A DNA stretch of 64,000 bases, taken from positions 29,967 to 93,966 of the forward strand of contig NZ_SELS01000030.1 of the NCBI RefSeq assembly GCF_004197395.1. The letters are read 5' to 3'. A program made the translations under genes and the position numbers. The notes beneath the pieces were generated by a model. It did no database searches. It was not told where the DNA came from and saw nothing but the letters and a program-made list of their open reading frames with translations. This DNA is from Paraburkholderia sp. UYCP14C (GTDB taxonomy: Bacteria; Pseudomonadota; Gammaproteobacteria; Burkholderiales; Burkholderiaceae). Below are positions 46,016-56,231 of the stretch, piece by piece; the stretch's first letter is position 1, and each line of letters opens with the position of its first letter.

Positions 46016-47290
46016 ATGTCGAACCCGAATCCCTTCTTCGAAGACTCGCTGCCGGCGCGCGATCCGGCGGTGCGCGGCGCCATTCTGAAAGAGCTCGAGC
46101 GCCAGCAGTCGCAGATCGAACTGATCGCGTCGGAAAACATCGTATCGCGCGCAGTGCTCGACGCCCAGGGCTCGGTGCTGACCAACAAGTACGCGGAAGG
46201 GTATCCGGGCAAGCGGTATTACGGCGGTTGCGAATACGTCGACGAGATCGAGACGCTCGCGCTCGATCGTATCAAGCAGTTGTTCGACGCGAAGTTCGCC
46301 AACGTGCAGCCGCATTCCGGCGCGCAGGCCAACGGCGCGGTGATGCTGGCGTTGACGAAGCCGGGCGATACGGTGCTCGGCATGTCGCTCGACGCGGGCG
46401 GCCATCTGACGCACGGCGCGAAGCCCGCGTTGTCAGGCAAGTGGTTCAACGCGGTGCAGTACGGCGTGCGGCGCGACACGATGCTGATCGACTACGAACA
46501 GATCGAGGAACTGGCGCAACAGCACAAGCCCACGCTGCTGATCGCCGGCTTCTCCGCGTATCCGCGCGCACTCGATTTCGCGCGGCTGCGCGCGATCGCC
46601 GACGGCGTAGGCGCGAAGCTGATGGTGGACATGGCGCATATCGCCGGTGTGATCGCGGCGGGCCGTCATGACAACCCCGTCCCGCATGCGCACGTGGTCA
46701 CGTCGACCACCCACAAGACCTTGCGCGGCCCGCGCGGCGGCTTCGTGCTGACCAACGACGAAGAGATCGCGAAGAAGATCAACTCCGCCGTGTTCCCCGG
46801 CTTGCAGGGCGGCCCGCTGATGCACGTGATCGCCGGCAAGGCGGTCGCCTTCGGCGAGGCGCTGCAGCCCGGCTTCAAAACCTATATCGACAGCGTGCTC
46901 GCGAACGCGCGGGCGCTCGGCGACGTGCTGAAAGCGGGCGGCGTCGATCTGGTGACGGGCGGCACCGACAACCATCTGCTGCTGGTCGATCTGCGGCCGA
47001 AGGGGCTCAAGGGCAACCAGGTCGAGCAGGCGCTGGAGCGCGCGGGCATCACCTGCAACAAGAACGGCATTCCGTTCGATACGGAAAAGCCGACCGTCAC
47101 CTCCGGTATTCGCCTCGGCACGCCGGCGGCCACGACACGCGGTTTCGGCGTCAGCGAGTTCCGCGAGGTGGGGCGGCTGATCGTCGAGGTGCTCGATGCG
47201 CTGCGCGCGTCCCCCGAAGGCGATGCCGCCACCGAACGACGTGTGCGCCGCGAGATTTTCGCGCTGTGCGACCGCTTCCCCATCTACTGA
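46016..47290 (+). CDS. glyA: Serine hydroxymethyltransferase
   Basis: 424 residues. The PLP lysine is K234 in [14 protein letters not shown]. Other family motifs: [45 protein letters not shown] and [16 protein letters not shown]. It converts glycine plus 5,10-methylene-tetrahydrofolate to serine, pairing with the folate product of sarcosine oxidase. As the first gene of the dgc-gbc operon it is probably a second, catabolic copy besides a housekeeping glyA elsewhere in the genome. The ribosome-binding site before the ATG is weak (ACGGACC). Confidence 0.96.
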   Translation: MSNPNPFFEDSLPARDPAVRGAILKELERQQSQIELIASENIVSRAVLDAQGSVLTNKYAEGYPGKRYYGGCEYVDEIETLALDRIKQLFDAKFANVQPHSGAQANGAVMLALTKPGDTVLGMSLDAGGHLTHGAKPALSGKWFNAVQYGVRRDTMLIDYEQIEELAQQHKPTLLIAGFSAYPRALDFARLRAIADGVGAKLMVDMAHIAGVIAAGRHDNPVPHAHVVTSTTHKTLRGPRGGFVLTNDEEIAKKINSAVFPGLQGGPLMHVIAGKAVAFGEALQPGFKTYIDSVLANARALGDVLKAGGVDLVTGGTDNHLLLVDLRPKGLKGNQVEQALERAGITCNKNGIPFDTEKPTVTSGIRLGTPAATTRGFGVSEFREVGRLIVEVLDALRASPEGDAATERRVRREIFALCDRFPIY

Positions 47291-47308
47291 TTACGCGTGG
47301 AGCAAACG

Positions 47309-48280
47309 ATGAGTCAATTGCACGAGAACAGCATCATCATCGACGGGCTGAACATTTCGAAGTTCGAGCGCTCGGTGTTCGAGGACATGCGCAAGGGCGG
47401 CGTGACCGCGGTCAACTGCACGGTGTCGGTCTGGGAAAGCTTTCAGAAGACCGTCGACAACATCGCCGAGATGAAGCAGCAGATCCGCCAGTACAGCGAG
47501 ATCCTGACGCTGGTGCGCACCACCGAAGACATTTTCCGCGCGAAGAAAGAGAACAAGACCGGCATCATCTTCGGCTTCCAGAACGCGCATGCGTTCGAGG
47601 ACAACCTCGGCTATATCGAGGCGTTCAAGGATCTCGGCGTCAACGTGGTGCAGCTTTGCTACAACACGCAGAACCTCGTCGGCACCGGTTGCTACGAGCG
47701 CGACGGCGGTCTGTCCGGCTACGGGCGCGAAGTGATTCAGGAGATGAACCGCGTCGGCATCATGGTCGATCTGTCGCACGTGGGTGGCAACACCTCGTCG
47801 GAGGCGATCGCGGCGTCGAAGAAGCCGGTCTGCTATTCGCATTGCTGCCCGTCCGGGCTCAAGGAGCATCCGCGCAACAAGACCGACGAGCAGTTGAAGG
47901 AGATCGCCGATGCGGGCGGCTTCGTCGGCGTGACGATGTTCGCGCCGTTCCTGAAGCGCGGACCGGATGCGACCGTCGAGGACTACATCGAAGCGATCGA
48001 GTACGTGGTGAACCTGATCGGCGAGGACCAGGTGGGCATCGGCACCGATTTCACGCAGGGCTACAGCACCGAGTTCTTCGACTGGATCACGCACGACAAG
48101 GGCCGTTATCGCCAGTTGACGAATTTCGGCAAGGTCGTGAACCCCGAAGGCATTCGCACGATCGGCGAGTTTCCGAACCTGACGGCCGCGATGGAACGTG
48201 CCGGCTGGAGCGAGACGCGCATCCGCAAGATCATGGGCGAAAACTGGGTCCGCGTGTTCGGCGAAGTCTGGAACGTGTGA
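47309..48280 (+). CDS. Membrane dipeptidase (peptidase M19) family protein
   Basis: 323 residues from the ATG at 47309, which follows TGGAG; an upstream GTG at 47297 is also possible. It has the M19/renal dipeptidase metal motifs: the conserved I-D-G-L in place of HxD near the start (SIIIDGLNISKFER), QNAHAFEDN, MVDLSHVGGNTS, YSHCCPSGL and IGTDFTQG. The usual first HxD ligand pair is not evident. Members with this sequence are encoded in betaine catabolic operons (PA5396 of P. aeruginosa is the model); the substrate is unknown. Confidence 0.88.
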   Translation: MSQLHENSIIIDGLNISKFERSVFEDMRKGGVTAVNCTVSVWESFQKTVDNIAEMKQQIRQYSEILTLVRTTEDIFRAKKENKTGIIFGFQNAHAFEDNLGYIEAFKDLGVNVVQLCYNTQNLVGTGCYERDGGLSGYGREVIQEMNRVGIMVDLSHVGGNTSSEAIAASKKPVCYSHCCPSGLKEHPRNKTDEQLKEIADAGGFVGVTMFAPFLKRGPDATVEDYIEAIEYVVNLIGEDQVGIGTDFTQGYSTEFFDWITHDKGRYRQLTNFGKVVNPEGIRTIGEFPNLTAAMERAGWSETRIRKIMGENWVRVFGEVWNV

Positions 48281-48313
48281 GCCTTTTTGCAACGGATAAA
48301 ACGGAGTTCCCAC

Positions 48314-48853
48314 ATGCAACCCCAACTGCCCATCGACGTGAATCCGGACACCGGCGTCTGGACCACCGACGCGCTGCCGATGCTGTACGTGCCGCGTCAT
48401 TTCTTCACCAACAACCACGTCGCCGTCGAGGAGGCGCTCGGCCGCGACACCTACGCCGAGATTCTCTACAAGGCCGGCTACAAGTCCGCGTATTTCTGGT
48501 GCGAGAAGGAAGCGAAGCAGCATGGCCTCGCCGGCATGGCGGTATTCGAGCACTACCTGAATCGTCTGTCGCAGCGCGGCTGGGGTCTGTTCCGGATCAT
48601 CGAAGCCGATCCGGCGAGCTCGCATGCGCGCATCGAACTGCGTCACTCGTCATTCGTGCTCGCGCAGCCGGGCAAGACCGGCAAGCTCTGCTACATGTTC
48701 GCCGGCTGGTTCGCGGGCGCGATGGACTGGGTCAACGATACGGCGCCCGACGGCGCGCGCAAAGGCCCGCCGTCGCAATCGAAAGAAGCACGCTGTGCGG
48801 CGGAAGGACACGAGCACTGCGTGTTCGAAGTGTCGCCGCTGGCATCAATCTAA
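48314..48853 (+). CDS. DUF5943-like (V4R-type) protein of the dgc operon
   Basis: 179 residues. LPMLYVPRHFFTNNHVAVEEALGRDTYAEILYKAGYKSAYFWCEKEA, then VFEHYLNRLSQRGWGLFRIIEADPASSHARIELRHSSFVLA and a Cys-containing tail (CAAEGHEHCVFEVSPL). This matches the conserved hypothetical encoded between the dipeptidase and dgcA in pseudomonads (PA5397-like). The fold may be 4-vinyl-reductase-like with a C-x7-C pair, perhaps a small-molecule or metal sensor. Function unknown; GGAG precedes the ATG. Confidence 0.82.
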   Translation: MQPQLPIDVNPDTGVWTTDALPMLYVPRHFFTNNHVAVEEALGRDTYAEILYKAGYKSAYFWCEKEAKQHGLAGMAVFEHYLNRLSQRGWGLFRIIEADPASSHARIELRHSSFVLAQPGKTGKLCYMFAGWFAGAMDWVNDTAPDGARKGPPSQSKEARCAAEGHEHCVFEVSPLASI

Positions 48854-48878
48854 TCCGAGCATTCCGAGGTCGACCGCG

Positions 48879-50942
48879 ATGCGTTACCCGAACCTTTTCA
48901 AGCCGCTCACGTTGAACCAGCTGACGCTGCGCAATCGCATCGTCAGTACCGCGCATGCGGAGGTCTATGCGGAGCCGGGCGGGCTGCCCGGCGACCGTTA
49001 TATCCGCTACTACGAGGAAAAGGCCAAGGGCGGCGTCGGACTCGCCGTGTGCGGCGGTTCGAGCCCGGTGTCGATCGACAGCCCGCAAGGCTGGTGGAAG
49101 TCGGTGAATCTCGCCACTGACAAGATCATCGATCCGCTCGCGCGGCTCGCCGAAGCGATGCATGCGCATGGCGCGAAGATCATGATTCAGGCCACGCACA
49201 TGGGACGCCGTTCGGCGTTTCACGGCGAGCACTGGCCGCATCTGATGTCGCCGTCGGGCGTGCGCGAACCGGTGCATCGCGGCAACGCGAAGATCATCGA
49301 GGTCGAGGAGATCCGCCGCATCATCGGCGACTTCGCGACGGCCGCGAAGCGCGTGAAGGATGCGGGCATGGACGGCATCGAAATCTCGGCCGCGCACCAG
49401 CATCTGATCGATCAGTTCTGGAGCCCGCGCACCAACTTCCGGACCGACGAATGGGGCGGCTCGCTCGAGAACCGCCTGCGTTTCGGCGTCGAAGTGTTGC
49501 AGGCGGTGCGAGAAGCGGTAGGCGCCGATTTCTGCATCGGCCTGCGCATGTGCGGCGATGAATTCCATGAAGACGGGCTCGATCATCAGCAACTGAAGGA
49601 AATCGCCCAGGCGATGAGCGAGAGCGGCCTGATCGACTATCTCGGCGTGATCGGTTCCGGCGCGGACACCCACAACACACTCGCCAACTGCATGCCGCCG
49701 ATGGCGCTGCCGCCCGAGCCGTTCGTGCATCTCGCGGCCGGCATCAAGCAGGTCGTCAAGGTGCCGGTGATGCACGCGCAAAGCATTCGCGACGCGGGCC
49801 AGGCCGAGCGGCTCTTGGCGAGCGGCATGGTCGATCTGGTCGGCATGACGCGTGCGCAGATCGCCGATCCGCATATGGTCATCAAGATCCGCGATGGCCG
49901 CGAGGATGAAATCAAGCAGTGCGTCGGCGCGAACTACTGCATCGACCGTCAGTACAACGGGCTCGACGTGCTGTGCGTGCAGAACGCCGCGACCTCGCGC
50001 GAAGCGACGATGCCGCACGTGATTACGAAGTCGCGCGGACCGAAGCGCAAGGTCGTGGTGGTCGGCGCGGGCCCGGCGGGACTCGAAGCGGCGCGCGTCG
50101 CGAAGTCGCGGGGTCACGACGTGGTGCTGTTCGAGAAGAACGACTACGTGGGCGGCCAGATCATGCTGGCGGCGAAAGCGCCGCAGCGCGAGCAGATGGC
50201 GGGCATCGTGCGCTGGTTCGACATGGAGACGAAGCGCCTCGGCGTGGACCGCCGCCTCGGTGTCGCCGCCGACGAGCGCACCATCATGGCCGAGAAGCCC
50301 GATATCGTCGTGCTCGCCACCGGCGGTTCGGCGTTCACGTCGCAGGTCGAGGCATGGGGTGTCGACGCGGGGCTCGCGGTCAGTTCGTGGGACGTGCTGG
50401 CCGGCAAGGTCGAGCCGGGCAAGAACGTGCTCGTGTACGACGGCGTCAGCACGCATGCGGGCGCGGGCGTCGCCGATTTCATCGCCAGCCGCGGTGGAAA
50501 CGTGGAGATCGTCACGCCCGACGTGAAGGTCGCCGACGACGTAGGCGGCACCACGTTCCCGATCTTCTATCGCCGTCTGTACGCGCAAGGCGTGATCCAT
50601 ACGCCCAATTACTGGCTCGACAAGGTGTACGAGGAGGACGGCAAGAAGATCGCCGTGATCCGCAACGAGTACACGGAGGAGCAGGAAGAGCGCGCGGTCG
50701 ATCAGGTGGTGATCGAAAACGGCAGCACGCCGAACGACCAGCTTTACTGGAAGCTGAAACCCGAGTCGGTCAATCGCGGCCAGGTCGACGTTCACAAGCT
50801 GTTCGCGTCCGAACCGCAACCGTGTCTGGACGAGCAACTCGGCAACGGTCGCTTCCTGCTGTTCCGTGTCGGCGATTGCATCTCGATGCACAACATTCAC
50901 GGCGCGATCTACGACGCGCTGCGCCTTTGCAAGGATTTCTGA
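48879..50942 (+). CDS. dgcA: Dimethylglycine demethylase subunit DgcA
   Basis: 687 residues. An OYE-like TIM-barrel FMN domain fills the first ~340 residues (LFKPLTLNQLTLRNRIVSTAHAEVYAEPGG). Fe-S cysteines follow at C348, C354 and C366, and a Rossmann FAD/NAD domain begins at about 390 (KVVVVGAGPAGLEAARVA). It removes a methyl group from dimethylglycine as formaldehyde, giving sarcosine, with electrons passing to DgcB and ETF. It is two bases from dgcB. The gene follows the DUF5943-like gene after 25 bases. Confidence 0.95.
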   Translation: MRYPNLFKPLTLNQLTLRNRIVSTAHAEVYAEPGGLPGDRYIRYYEEKAKGGVGLAVCGGSSPVSIDSPQGWWKSVNLATDKIIDPLARLAEAMHAHGAKIMIQATHMGRRSAFHGEHWPHLMSPSGVREPVHRGNAKIIEVEEIRRIIGDFATAAKRVKDAGMDGIEISAAHQHLIDQFWSPRTNFRTDEWGGSLENRLRFGVEVLQAVREAVGADFCIGLRMCGDEFHEDGLDHQQLKEIAQAMSESGLIDYLGVIGSGADTHNTLANCMPPMALPPEPFVHLAAGIKQVVKVPVMHAQSIRDAGQAERLLASGMVDLVGMTRAQIADPHMVIKIRDGREDEIKQCVGANYCIDRQYNGLDVLCVQNAATSREATMPHVITKSRGPKRKVVVVGAGPAGLEAARVAKSRGHDVVLFEKNDYVGGQIMLAAKAPQREQMAGIVRWFDMETKRLGVDRRLGVAADERTIMAEKPDIVVLATGGSAFTSQVEAWGVDAGLAVSSWDVLAGKVEPGKNVLVYDGVSTHAGAGVADFIASRGGNVEIVTPDVKVADDVGGTTFPIFYRRLYAQGVIHTPNYWLDKVYEEDGKKIAVIRNEYTEEQEERAVDQVVIENGSTPNDQLYWKLKPESVNRGQVDVHKLFASEPQPCLDEQLGNGRFLLFRVGDCISMHNIHGAIYDALRLCKDF

Positions 50943-50944
50943 CG

Positions 50945-52870
50945 ATGAGCCCCGTGTTTGTCATCACCGTCCTGCTGTGGGTGTCGATGGCCGGACTTGC
51001 GTTCGCGCTGGCGCGCCGCGCCGCCTACTGGCGCGAAGGCCGCGCGAGCGCCGCGGGCGCCTACGGCTGGACCAATCTGCTCAAGATCCCGAAACGCTAC
51101 TTCGTCGACCTGCATCATGTGGTCGCGCGCGATCCGTACATCGCCCGTACGCACGTCGCCACGGCCGGCGGAGCGATCCTCGCGATGGCGCTCGTGTTCG
51201 TCAACTACGGCCTCGCGATCTACTCGCCGTGGCTCGACAAGCTGATCTTTCTCGCCGCGCTGGCGATGCTGATCGGCACGGTGTTCGTCTGGCGCCGCCG
51301 GCACGGTGCGAAGACGGTGCCGGCGCGGCTCTCGCATGGACCGTGGGATCAGTTGCCGTTGCTGCTCGGCGCGTTCGCGCTCGGTCTCGCGCTGTTCATC
51401 GTGCTGCCGGCGACGGCGATGTCCGGCGCGCTCGCGGTGATCGTCGCGCTGCTGATCGCGGCGGGCGCGTTCACGATGACGTTCGGCGCGGCGCGCGGCG
51501 GACCGATGAAGCATGCGTTGGCGGGTCTGCTGCATCTCGCGTTTCATCCGCGTCAGGAGCGCTTTGCCGATGCAACTGCGGCGCGTAGCGCTAGCGACGC
51601 CGTACCGCCCACCGCGCTGAAAACGCCGCTGCTCGATGCGAAAGAATACGGTGTCGGCAAGCCGGTCGAGTTCCGCTGGAACCAGCTGCTCAGCTTCGAC
51701 GCCTGCGTGCAATGCGGCAAATGCGAAGCGGCGTGCCCCGCATTCGCGGCGGGTCAGCCGCTCAATCCGAAGAAGCTGATTCAGGATCTGGTGACCGGCA
51801 TGGTCGGCGGCACCGACGCGCAGTATGCGGGCAGTCCGACGCCCGGCATTCCGGTCGGCAAGCATGGAGGCGCGCCAGGCAAGCCGCTGATCTCCAGTTT
51901 GATCGAAGCGGACACGCTGTGGTCCTGCACCACCTGCCGCGCCTGCGTGCAGGAGTGCCCGATGCTGATCGAGCACGTCGACGCGATCGTCGACATGCGC
52001 CGCAATCAGACGCTCGTCGAAGGCAGCGTGCCGGGCAAGGGCCCCGCGACGCTCGCGAATCTGCGCGAAACCGGCAGCATCAACGGCTACGACATCGGCG
52101 CGCGCTACGACTGGGCCGTCGATCTGCAGGTGCAGGTCGCGCAGCCGGGCCGTCAGGTGGACGTGCTGCTGATCGCCGGCGAGGGTGCGTTCGACATGCG
52201 CTATCAGCGCACGCTGCGCGCGCTCGTCAAGGTGCTGAACCGTGCGGGAGTCGATTACGCGGTGCTGGGCAGCGTCGAGACCGATACCGGCGACACCGCG
52301 CGACGCCTCGGCGACGAAGCGACGTTCCAGCAACTCGCGCGGACGCTGATCGGCACGCTCGCGCAGTACTCGTTCACGCGCATCGTTACCGCCGATCCGC
52401 ATGTCCTGCATAGCCTGCGCAACGAGTATCGCGCGCTCGGCGGCTTCTACAAGGTGCAGCATCACACGGCGTTGATCGACGAACTGATCGCGAGCGGCAA
52501 GCTGTCGCCGCGCGTGGCCGCAGCCGTCGCGGAACGCAACATCACGTATCACGACCCGTGCTATCTGGGCCGCTACAACGGCGAGACGGAGGCGCCGCGC
52601 CGCGTGCTGAAGAGCATCGGCATCAAGGTGGTCGAGATGGAACGTCACGGACTGCGCGGCCGCTGCTGCGGTGGCGGCGGCGGCGCACCGTTGACCGATA
52701 TTCCCGGCAAACGGCGCATTCCCGACATCCGTATCGACGACGCGCGTGCGAGCGGCGCTGAAATTGTCGCGGTCGGCTGTCCGAATTGCACGGCGATGCT
52801 CGAAGGGGTGGTGGGGCCGCGTCCGGAAGTGCTGGACGTAGCCGAACTGGTCGCCGCGGCGCTGGAGTAA
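50945..52870 (+). CDS. dgcB: Dimethylglycine demethylase subunit DgcB (Fe-S membrane protein)
   Basis: 641 residues. Several transmembrane segments occupy the first ~190 residues. Two 4Fe-4S clusters follow: C254, C257, C260, C264 and C328, C331, C334, C338. The C-terminal half has two CCG-type domains, marked by HDPCYLGRYNGETEAPR, RCCGGGGGAPL and GCPNC. It is the electron-transfer partner of DgcA, probably delivering electrons to the quinone pool or to the ETF encoded next. Confidence 0.94.
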   Translation: MSPVFVITVLLWVSMAGLAFALARRAAYWREGRASAAGAYGWTNLLKIPKRYFVDLHHVVARDPYIARTHVATAGGAILAMALVFVNYGLAIYSPWLDKLIFLAALAMLIGTVFVWRRRHGAKTVPARLSHGPWDQLPLLLGAFALGLALFIVLPATAMSGALAVIVALLIAAGAFTMTFGAARGGPMKHALAGLLHLAFHPRQERFADATAARSASDAVPPTALKTPLLDAKEYGVGKPVEFRWNQLLSFDACVQCGKCEAACPAFAAGQPLNPKKLIQDLVTGMVGGTDAQYAGSPTPGIPVGKHGGAPGKPLISSLIEADTLWSCTTCRACVQECPMLIEHVDAIVDMRRNQTLVEGSVPGKGPATLANLRETGSINGYDIGARYDWAVDLQVQVAQPGRQVDVLLIAGEGAFDMRYQRTLRALVKVLNRAGVDYAVLGSVETDTGDTARRLGDEATFQQLARTLIGTLAQYSFTRIVTADPHVLHSLRNEYRALGGFYKVQHHTALIDELIASGKLSPRVAAAVAERNITYHDPCYLGRYNGETEAPRRVLKSIGIKVVEMERHGLRGRCCGGGGGAPLTDIPGKRRIPDIRIDDARASGAEIVAVGCPNCTAMLEGVVGPRPEVLDVAELVAAALE

Positions 52871-52874
52871 CGCG

Positions 52875-54062
52875 ATGATGAATACGCTCAAACGAATCAA
52901 TCCGCGCCGGCCGTTCACGGTGACGGCACAAGGGCTCCGGCGCATCACGCTCGGCGTCGTCGGTATCGCGGGCGCTGACGGTGGCGCGCTAGCCGACGCA
53001 CGTCACGCCGCGCATCTCGAACAGCCGAAGCCGCGCCGCACGACGCTCACGCCGCATCACGTACTGCTGGTCGCGGCGCACACGGACCGCGGCGCGCTCG
53101 ATGAACATGCGCGCCAGACGCTCGCCGCCGCCGCGCTGATCGCGGACGCGCACACCGAAGTCGTGCTGCTCGCGTTCGGCGAATTCACCGGCGATGCCGC
53201 CGCGCTCGGCGCGGACAAGCTGATCGAATTGCCGATCTTCGATCGCCGCATGTACGCACCGGCCGATGAACTGAACGCACTGGCCGCCTGCATCGCGGCC
53301 TACTCGCCAGCCCATGTGTTCCTGCCCGACAACGCGACCGGCGACGGCGATCTAGGCCGACGTTACGCGGCAGCCGTCGATGCAAGCGTCGCGACGCACA
53401 TCGTCGAGATCGATGCCGGGCATGTGTCCACCTATATCCGCGCGAATACGGCGTACGCGAGGCGCGCGCTGCCCGAAGTCGTGCTGCTCGAGCCGAATGC
53501 GGTCGATCCGAAGCTGCCGTTCGTCGGCGCGGGCGAGCGGGTCGCTTGGCGCGTCGACCGTGAGGCGGACAGCGCGGTCGCGCAACCCGCGATACGCGAT
53601 CTCGGCATCGACGAAATCGACGCGGCGCAGGTCGCGCTGGAAGAGGCGGACTTCATCGTGTCGGCGGGCAACGGCGTGAGCGACGTGCCTGCGTTCGAGC
53701 GGCTTGCGACGACCCTCGGCGCGGCGATCGGCGCGAGCCGGGTCGCCGTCGACGACGGCAAGTTCACGCGCGACAAGCAGATCGGCGCGACCGGCAAGAC
53801 CGTCGAGGCGAGCGTGTATATCGCGTTCGGCATCTCCGGCGCGGTGCAGCATCTGCAGGGCATCAAGGATTGCCGCCATGTGATCGCGGTCAATCTCGAC
53901 GCGAGCGCGCCGATCGCCAAACGCGCGAATCTGACCGTGATCGCGGACGCGCAGGAAACCATCGCGGCGCTCAACGAAGCGGCGGCCGCGGCGCGCGGCG
54001 CGCGCGCGACTTCGGCCGCGCTGCTGCAACCGGGCAAGCTTGCCGAAGGAGTGCTCGCATGA
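52875..54062 (+). CDS. etfA: Electron transfer flavoprotein alpha subunit, Dgc-associated
   Basis: 395 residues. The N-terminal ~60 residues are an extension before the ETF fold; the C-terminal FAD domain is diagnostic (GKTVEASVYIAFGISGAVQHLQGIKDCRHVIAVNLDASAPIAKRANLTVIAD). It carries electrons from the demethylases to the respiratory chain. Starts 4 bases after dgcB; its stop overlaps the etfB start (ATGA). Housekeeping ETF genes are expected elsewhere, so this pair is dedicated to the pathway. Confidence 0.92.
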   Translation: MMNTLKRINPRRPFTVTAQGLRRITLGVVGIAGADGGALADARHAAHLEQPKPRRTTLTPHHVLLVAAHTDRGALDEHARQTLAAAALIADAHTEVVLLAFGEFTGDAAALGADKLIELPIFDRRMYAPADELNALAACIAAYSPAHVFLPDNATGDGDLGRRYAAAVDASVATHIVEIDAGHVSTYIRANTAYARRALPEVVLLEPNAVDPKLPFVGAGERVAWRVDREADSAVAQPAIRDLGIDEIDAAQVALEEADFIVSAGNGVSDVPAFERLATTLGAAIGASRVAVDDGKFTRDKQIGATGKTVEASVYIAFGISGAVQHLQGIKDCRHVIAVNLDASAPIAKRANLTVIADAQETIAALNEAAAAARGARATSAALLQPGKLAEGVLA

Positions 54063-54838
54063 AGATCGCCGTGCTGGTTTCAGTTGGACGTCATCCGGTC
54101 AGCGGCGTCGCGCGCTACAGCCGCAACGATGCGGCGGCGTTGACGCTGGCGCTGTCGCTCGTCAAAACGCACGGCGCGACGCTCGACGTGCTGCACGCGG
54201 GCGACCCGTCGAACGCCGCATTGAACGAGTATCTGGCGCTCGGCGCGCGCTCGGTCGAAGTGCTGGAAATGTCACCCGACGCCGATCCGGCGTCGCAACT
54301 CGCCGCGCGTTTGCGTGGCTACGAACTGGTGTTGACCGGCACGCGCGCCGAAGGCGGCTTCGATAGCGGCATGCTGCCGTATCGCGTTGCGCATGCGCTG
54401 GCGGTGCCGCTCGTCGGCGCCGCCGTCGAACTCGCGCTGCGCGACGGCTGCGCGCAGGTCCGGCAGTTCATGCCGAAGGGTTTGCGACGGCGCGTCGAAG
54501 TGCGGCTGCCGGCATTGATCGCCGTGCATCCGCTCGCGAGCGTCGCGACTTCGTATGCGTATGCACGGCTGCGCGAAGGCACGATCGAGCGCGCCGCCGC
54601 GCCGGTCGGCGACACGCGGCGCGGCACTACTCCCGAACAGTCCGCATGGACCGTCGGCCCCGTCACCGCGAAACCGGTGCGGCTCGCCGCTGCCGAAAAG
54701 CGCTCGGGCCACGCCCGCATGCTGTCGGCGACGACGACCGAGAGCCGCGGCGGCAGCGTCGTAATTGAAGGGAGTTCCGTCGAAAAAGCACAAGTGATTC
54801 TCGCGTATTTGCGCGAGCATCAACTGGTGGATTACTGA
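54059..54838 (+). CDS. etfB: Electron transfer flavoprotein beta subunit, Dgc-associated
   Basis: 259 residues. ETF beta features: MKIAVLVSVGRHPVSGVARYSRNDAAALTLALSLVKTHGA, TGTRAEGGFDSGMLPYRVAHALAVPLVGAAVEL, and RRRVEVRLPALIAVHPLASVATSYAYARLREG. It binds AMP rather than FAD and pairs with the alpha subunit. The C-terminal ~40 residues after RSGHARMLS are longer than in housekeeping EtfB. Overlaps etfA by 4 bases. Confidence 0.9.
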   Translation: MKIAVLVSVGRHPVSGVARYSRNDAAALTLALSLVKTHGATLDVLHAGDPSNAALNEYLALGARSVEVLEMSPDADPASQLAARLRGYELVLTGTRAEGGFDSGMLPYRVAHALAVPLVGAAVELALRDGCAQVRQFMPKGLRRRVEVRLPALIAVHPLASVATSYAYARLREGTIERAAAPVGDTRRGTTPEQSAWTVGPVTAKPVRLAAAEKRSGHARMLSATTTESRGGSVVIEGSSVEKAQVILAYLREHQLVDY

Positions 54839-54910
54839 ATTCCAGTTCGGCCAGCATGCGACCAGGAGGGCCTGGCGCGGCGCCAGACGTGACACGCATC
54901 GGAGCACACA

Positions 54911-56197
54911 ATGAAAGTTTCCGCAGACGTTCGCGCAATGATCGAACGCCGTAAGCAGAATTACACGCTGGAAGCGCCGTTCTACACGAGCGAGGATATT
55001 TTCGCGCTCGATATCGACGCGATTTTCCGCCAGCACTGGATTCAGGTCGCGGTCGAGCCCGACGTGCCCGAACCCGGCGACTACGTAACGGTCGAGATCG
55101 GCCACGATTCGATCCTGATCGTGCGCGACGACGACATGCAGATTCGCGCGTTTCATAACGTGTGCCGCCATCGCGGCGCGCGTCTGTGCAATACCGGCAA
55201 GGGCTCGCTCGGCAATATCGTCTGCCCGTATCACAGCTGGACGTATAACCTCAATGGCGACCTGATGTTCGCCGAGCACATGGGCGAACAGTTCGACCGC
55301 TGCAAACATAGCCTCAAGGCGGTGCATGTCGAGAATCTCGCCGGACTGATTTTCATCTGCCTCGCCGAGCAGCCGCCCGCGGATTTTTCGGTGATGCGCG
55401 CCGCGATGGAGCCGTATCTGTTGCCGCACGATCTGGCCGGCTGCAAGATCGCCGCTTCGATCGACATCGTCGAGGACGGCAACTGGAAGCTGACGATGGA
55501 GAACAATCGCGAGTGCTATCACTGCGTCGCGAACCATCCCGAGCTGACCATCTCGCTGTACGAATACGGCTTCGGTTATCAGCGCACGCCGGCGAACGAG
55601 GAGGGCATGGCCGCGTTCGAGGCGACGGTCGCGCGTCGCACCGCGCAGTGGGAGGCGATGCAGTTGCCGTCGGCGGAAATCGAGCGGCTCGCCGATCTGG
55701 TCACCGGGTTCCGTACGCAACGTCTGCCGCTCGATCGCGACGGCGAATCACAGACACTCGACGCGAAGGTCGCCTCGAAGAAACTGCTCGGCGGGCTCGA
55801 GCATGCCGATCTCGGCGGACTGTCGTTCTGGACCCAGCCGAATTCGTGGCATCACTTCATGAGCGACCACATCGTCAGCTTCTCGGTGATTCCGCTGTCG
55901 GCCGGCAAGACGCTCGTGCGCACCAAATGGCTCGTGCACAAGGACGCGCGCGAAGGGATCGATTACGACGTCGACAATCTGACCGCCGTGTGGCGCGCGA
56001 CCAACGATCAGGATCGGGCGCTGGTCGAATATTCGCAGCGCGGCGCGACGAGCAGCGCGTATGAGCCGGGTCCGTATTCGCCGTTCACCGAAGGACTCGT
56101 CGAAAAGTTTTGCGAGTGGTATATCGGCCGCCTCGCAGACTACGACGCGAACCCGCAAACGTCGCACGACGAGAAAGTCGTGTCGTTCGTGCGCTGA
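54911..56197 (+). CDS. gbcA: Glycine betaine monooxygenase, Rieske oxygenase subunit
   Basis: 428 residues. The Rieske 2Fe-2S ligands are C85-R-H87 and C105-P-Y-H108. The mononuclear iron site has H204 and H209 in NRECYHCVANHP, with an Asp later. It oxidatively removes one methyl from glycine betaine, giving dimethylglycine and formaldehyde, with electrons from GbcB. ATG at 54911 follows GGAGCAC. It sits 72 bases after etfB in the same direction, so the betaine and dimethylglycine steps may share one transcript. Confidence 0.95.
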   Translation: MKVSADVRAMIERRKQNYTLEAPFYTSEDIFALDIDAIFRQHWIQVAVEPDVPEPGDYVTVEIGHDSILIVRDDDMQIRAFHNVCRHRGARLCNTGKGSLGNIVCPYHSWTYNLNGDLMFAEHMGEQFDRCKHSLKAVHVENLAGLIFICLAEQPPADFSVMRAAMEPYLLPHDLAGCKIAASIDIVEDGNWKLTMENNRECYHCVANHPELTISLYEYGFGYQRTPANEEGMAAFEATVARRTAQWEAMQLPSAEIERLADLVTGFRTQRLPLDRDGESQTLDAKVASKKLLGGLEHADLGGLSFWTQPNSWHHFMSDHIVSFSVIPLSAGKTLVRTKWLVHKDAREGIDYDVDNLTAVWRATNDQDRALVEYSQRGATSSAYEPGPYSPFTEGLVEKFCEWYIGRLADYDANPQTSHDEKVVSFVR

Positions 56198-56231
56198 GTG
56201 CAATACCGCAATGAGGAGCGGGGGGACAACC

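Noticed and set aside
48732-50900. 722-codon open frame antisense to dgcA
   Set aside because: Same artefact; DgcA on the other strand has all expected motifs.
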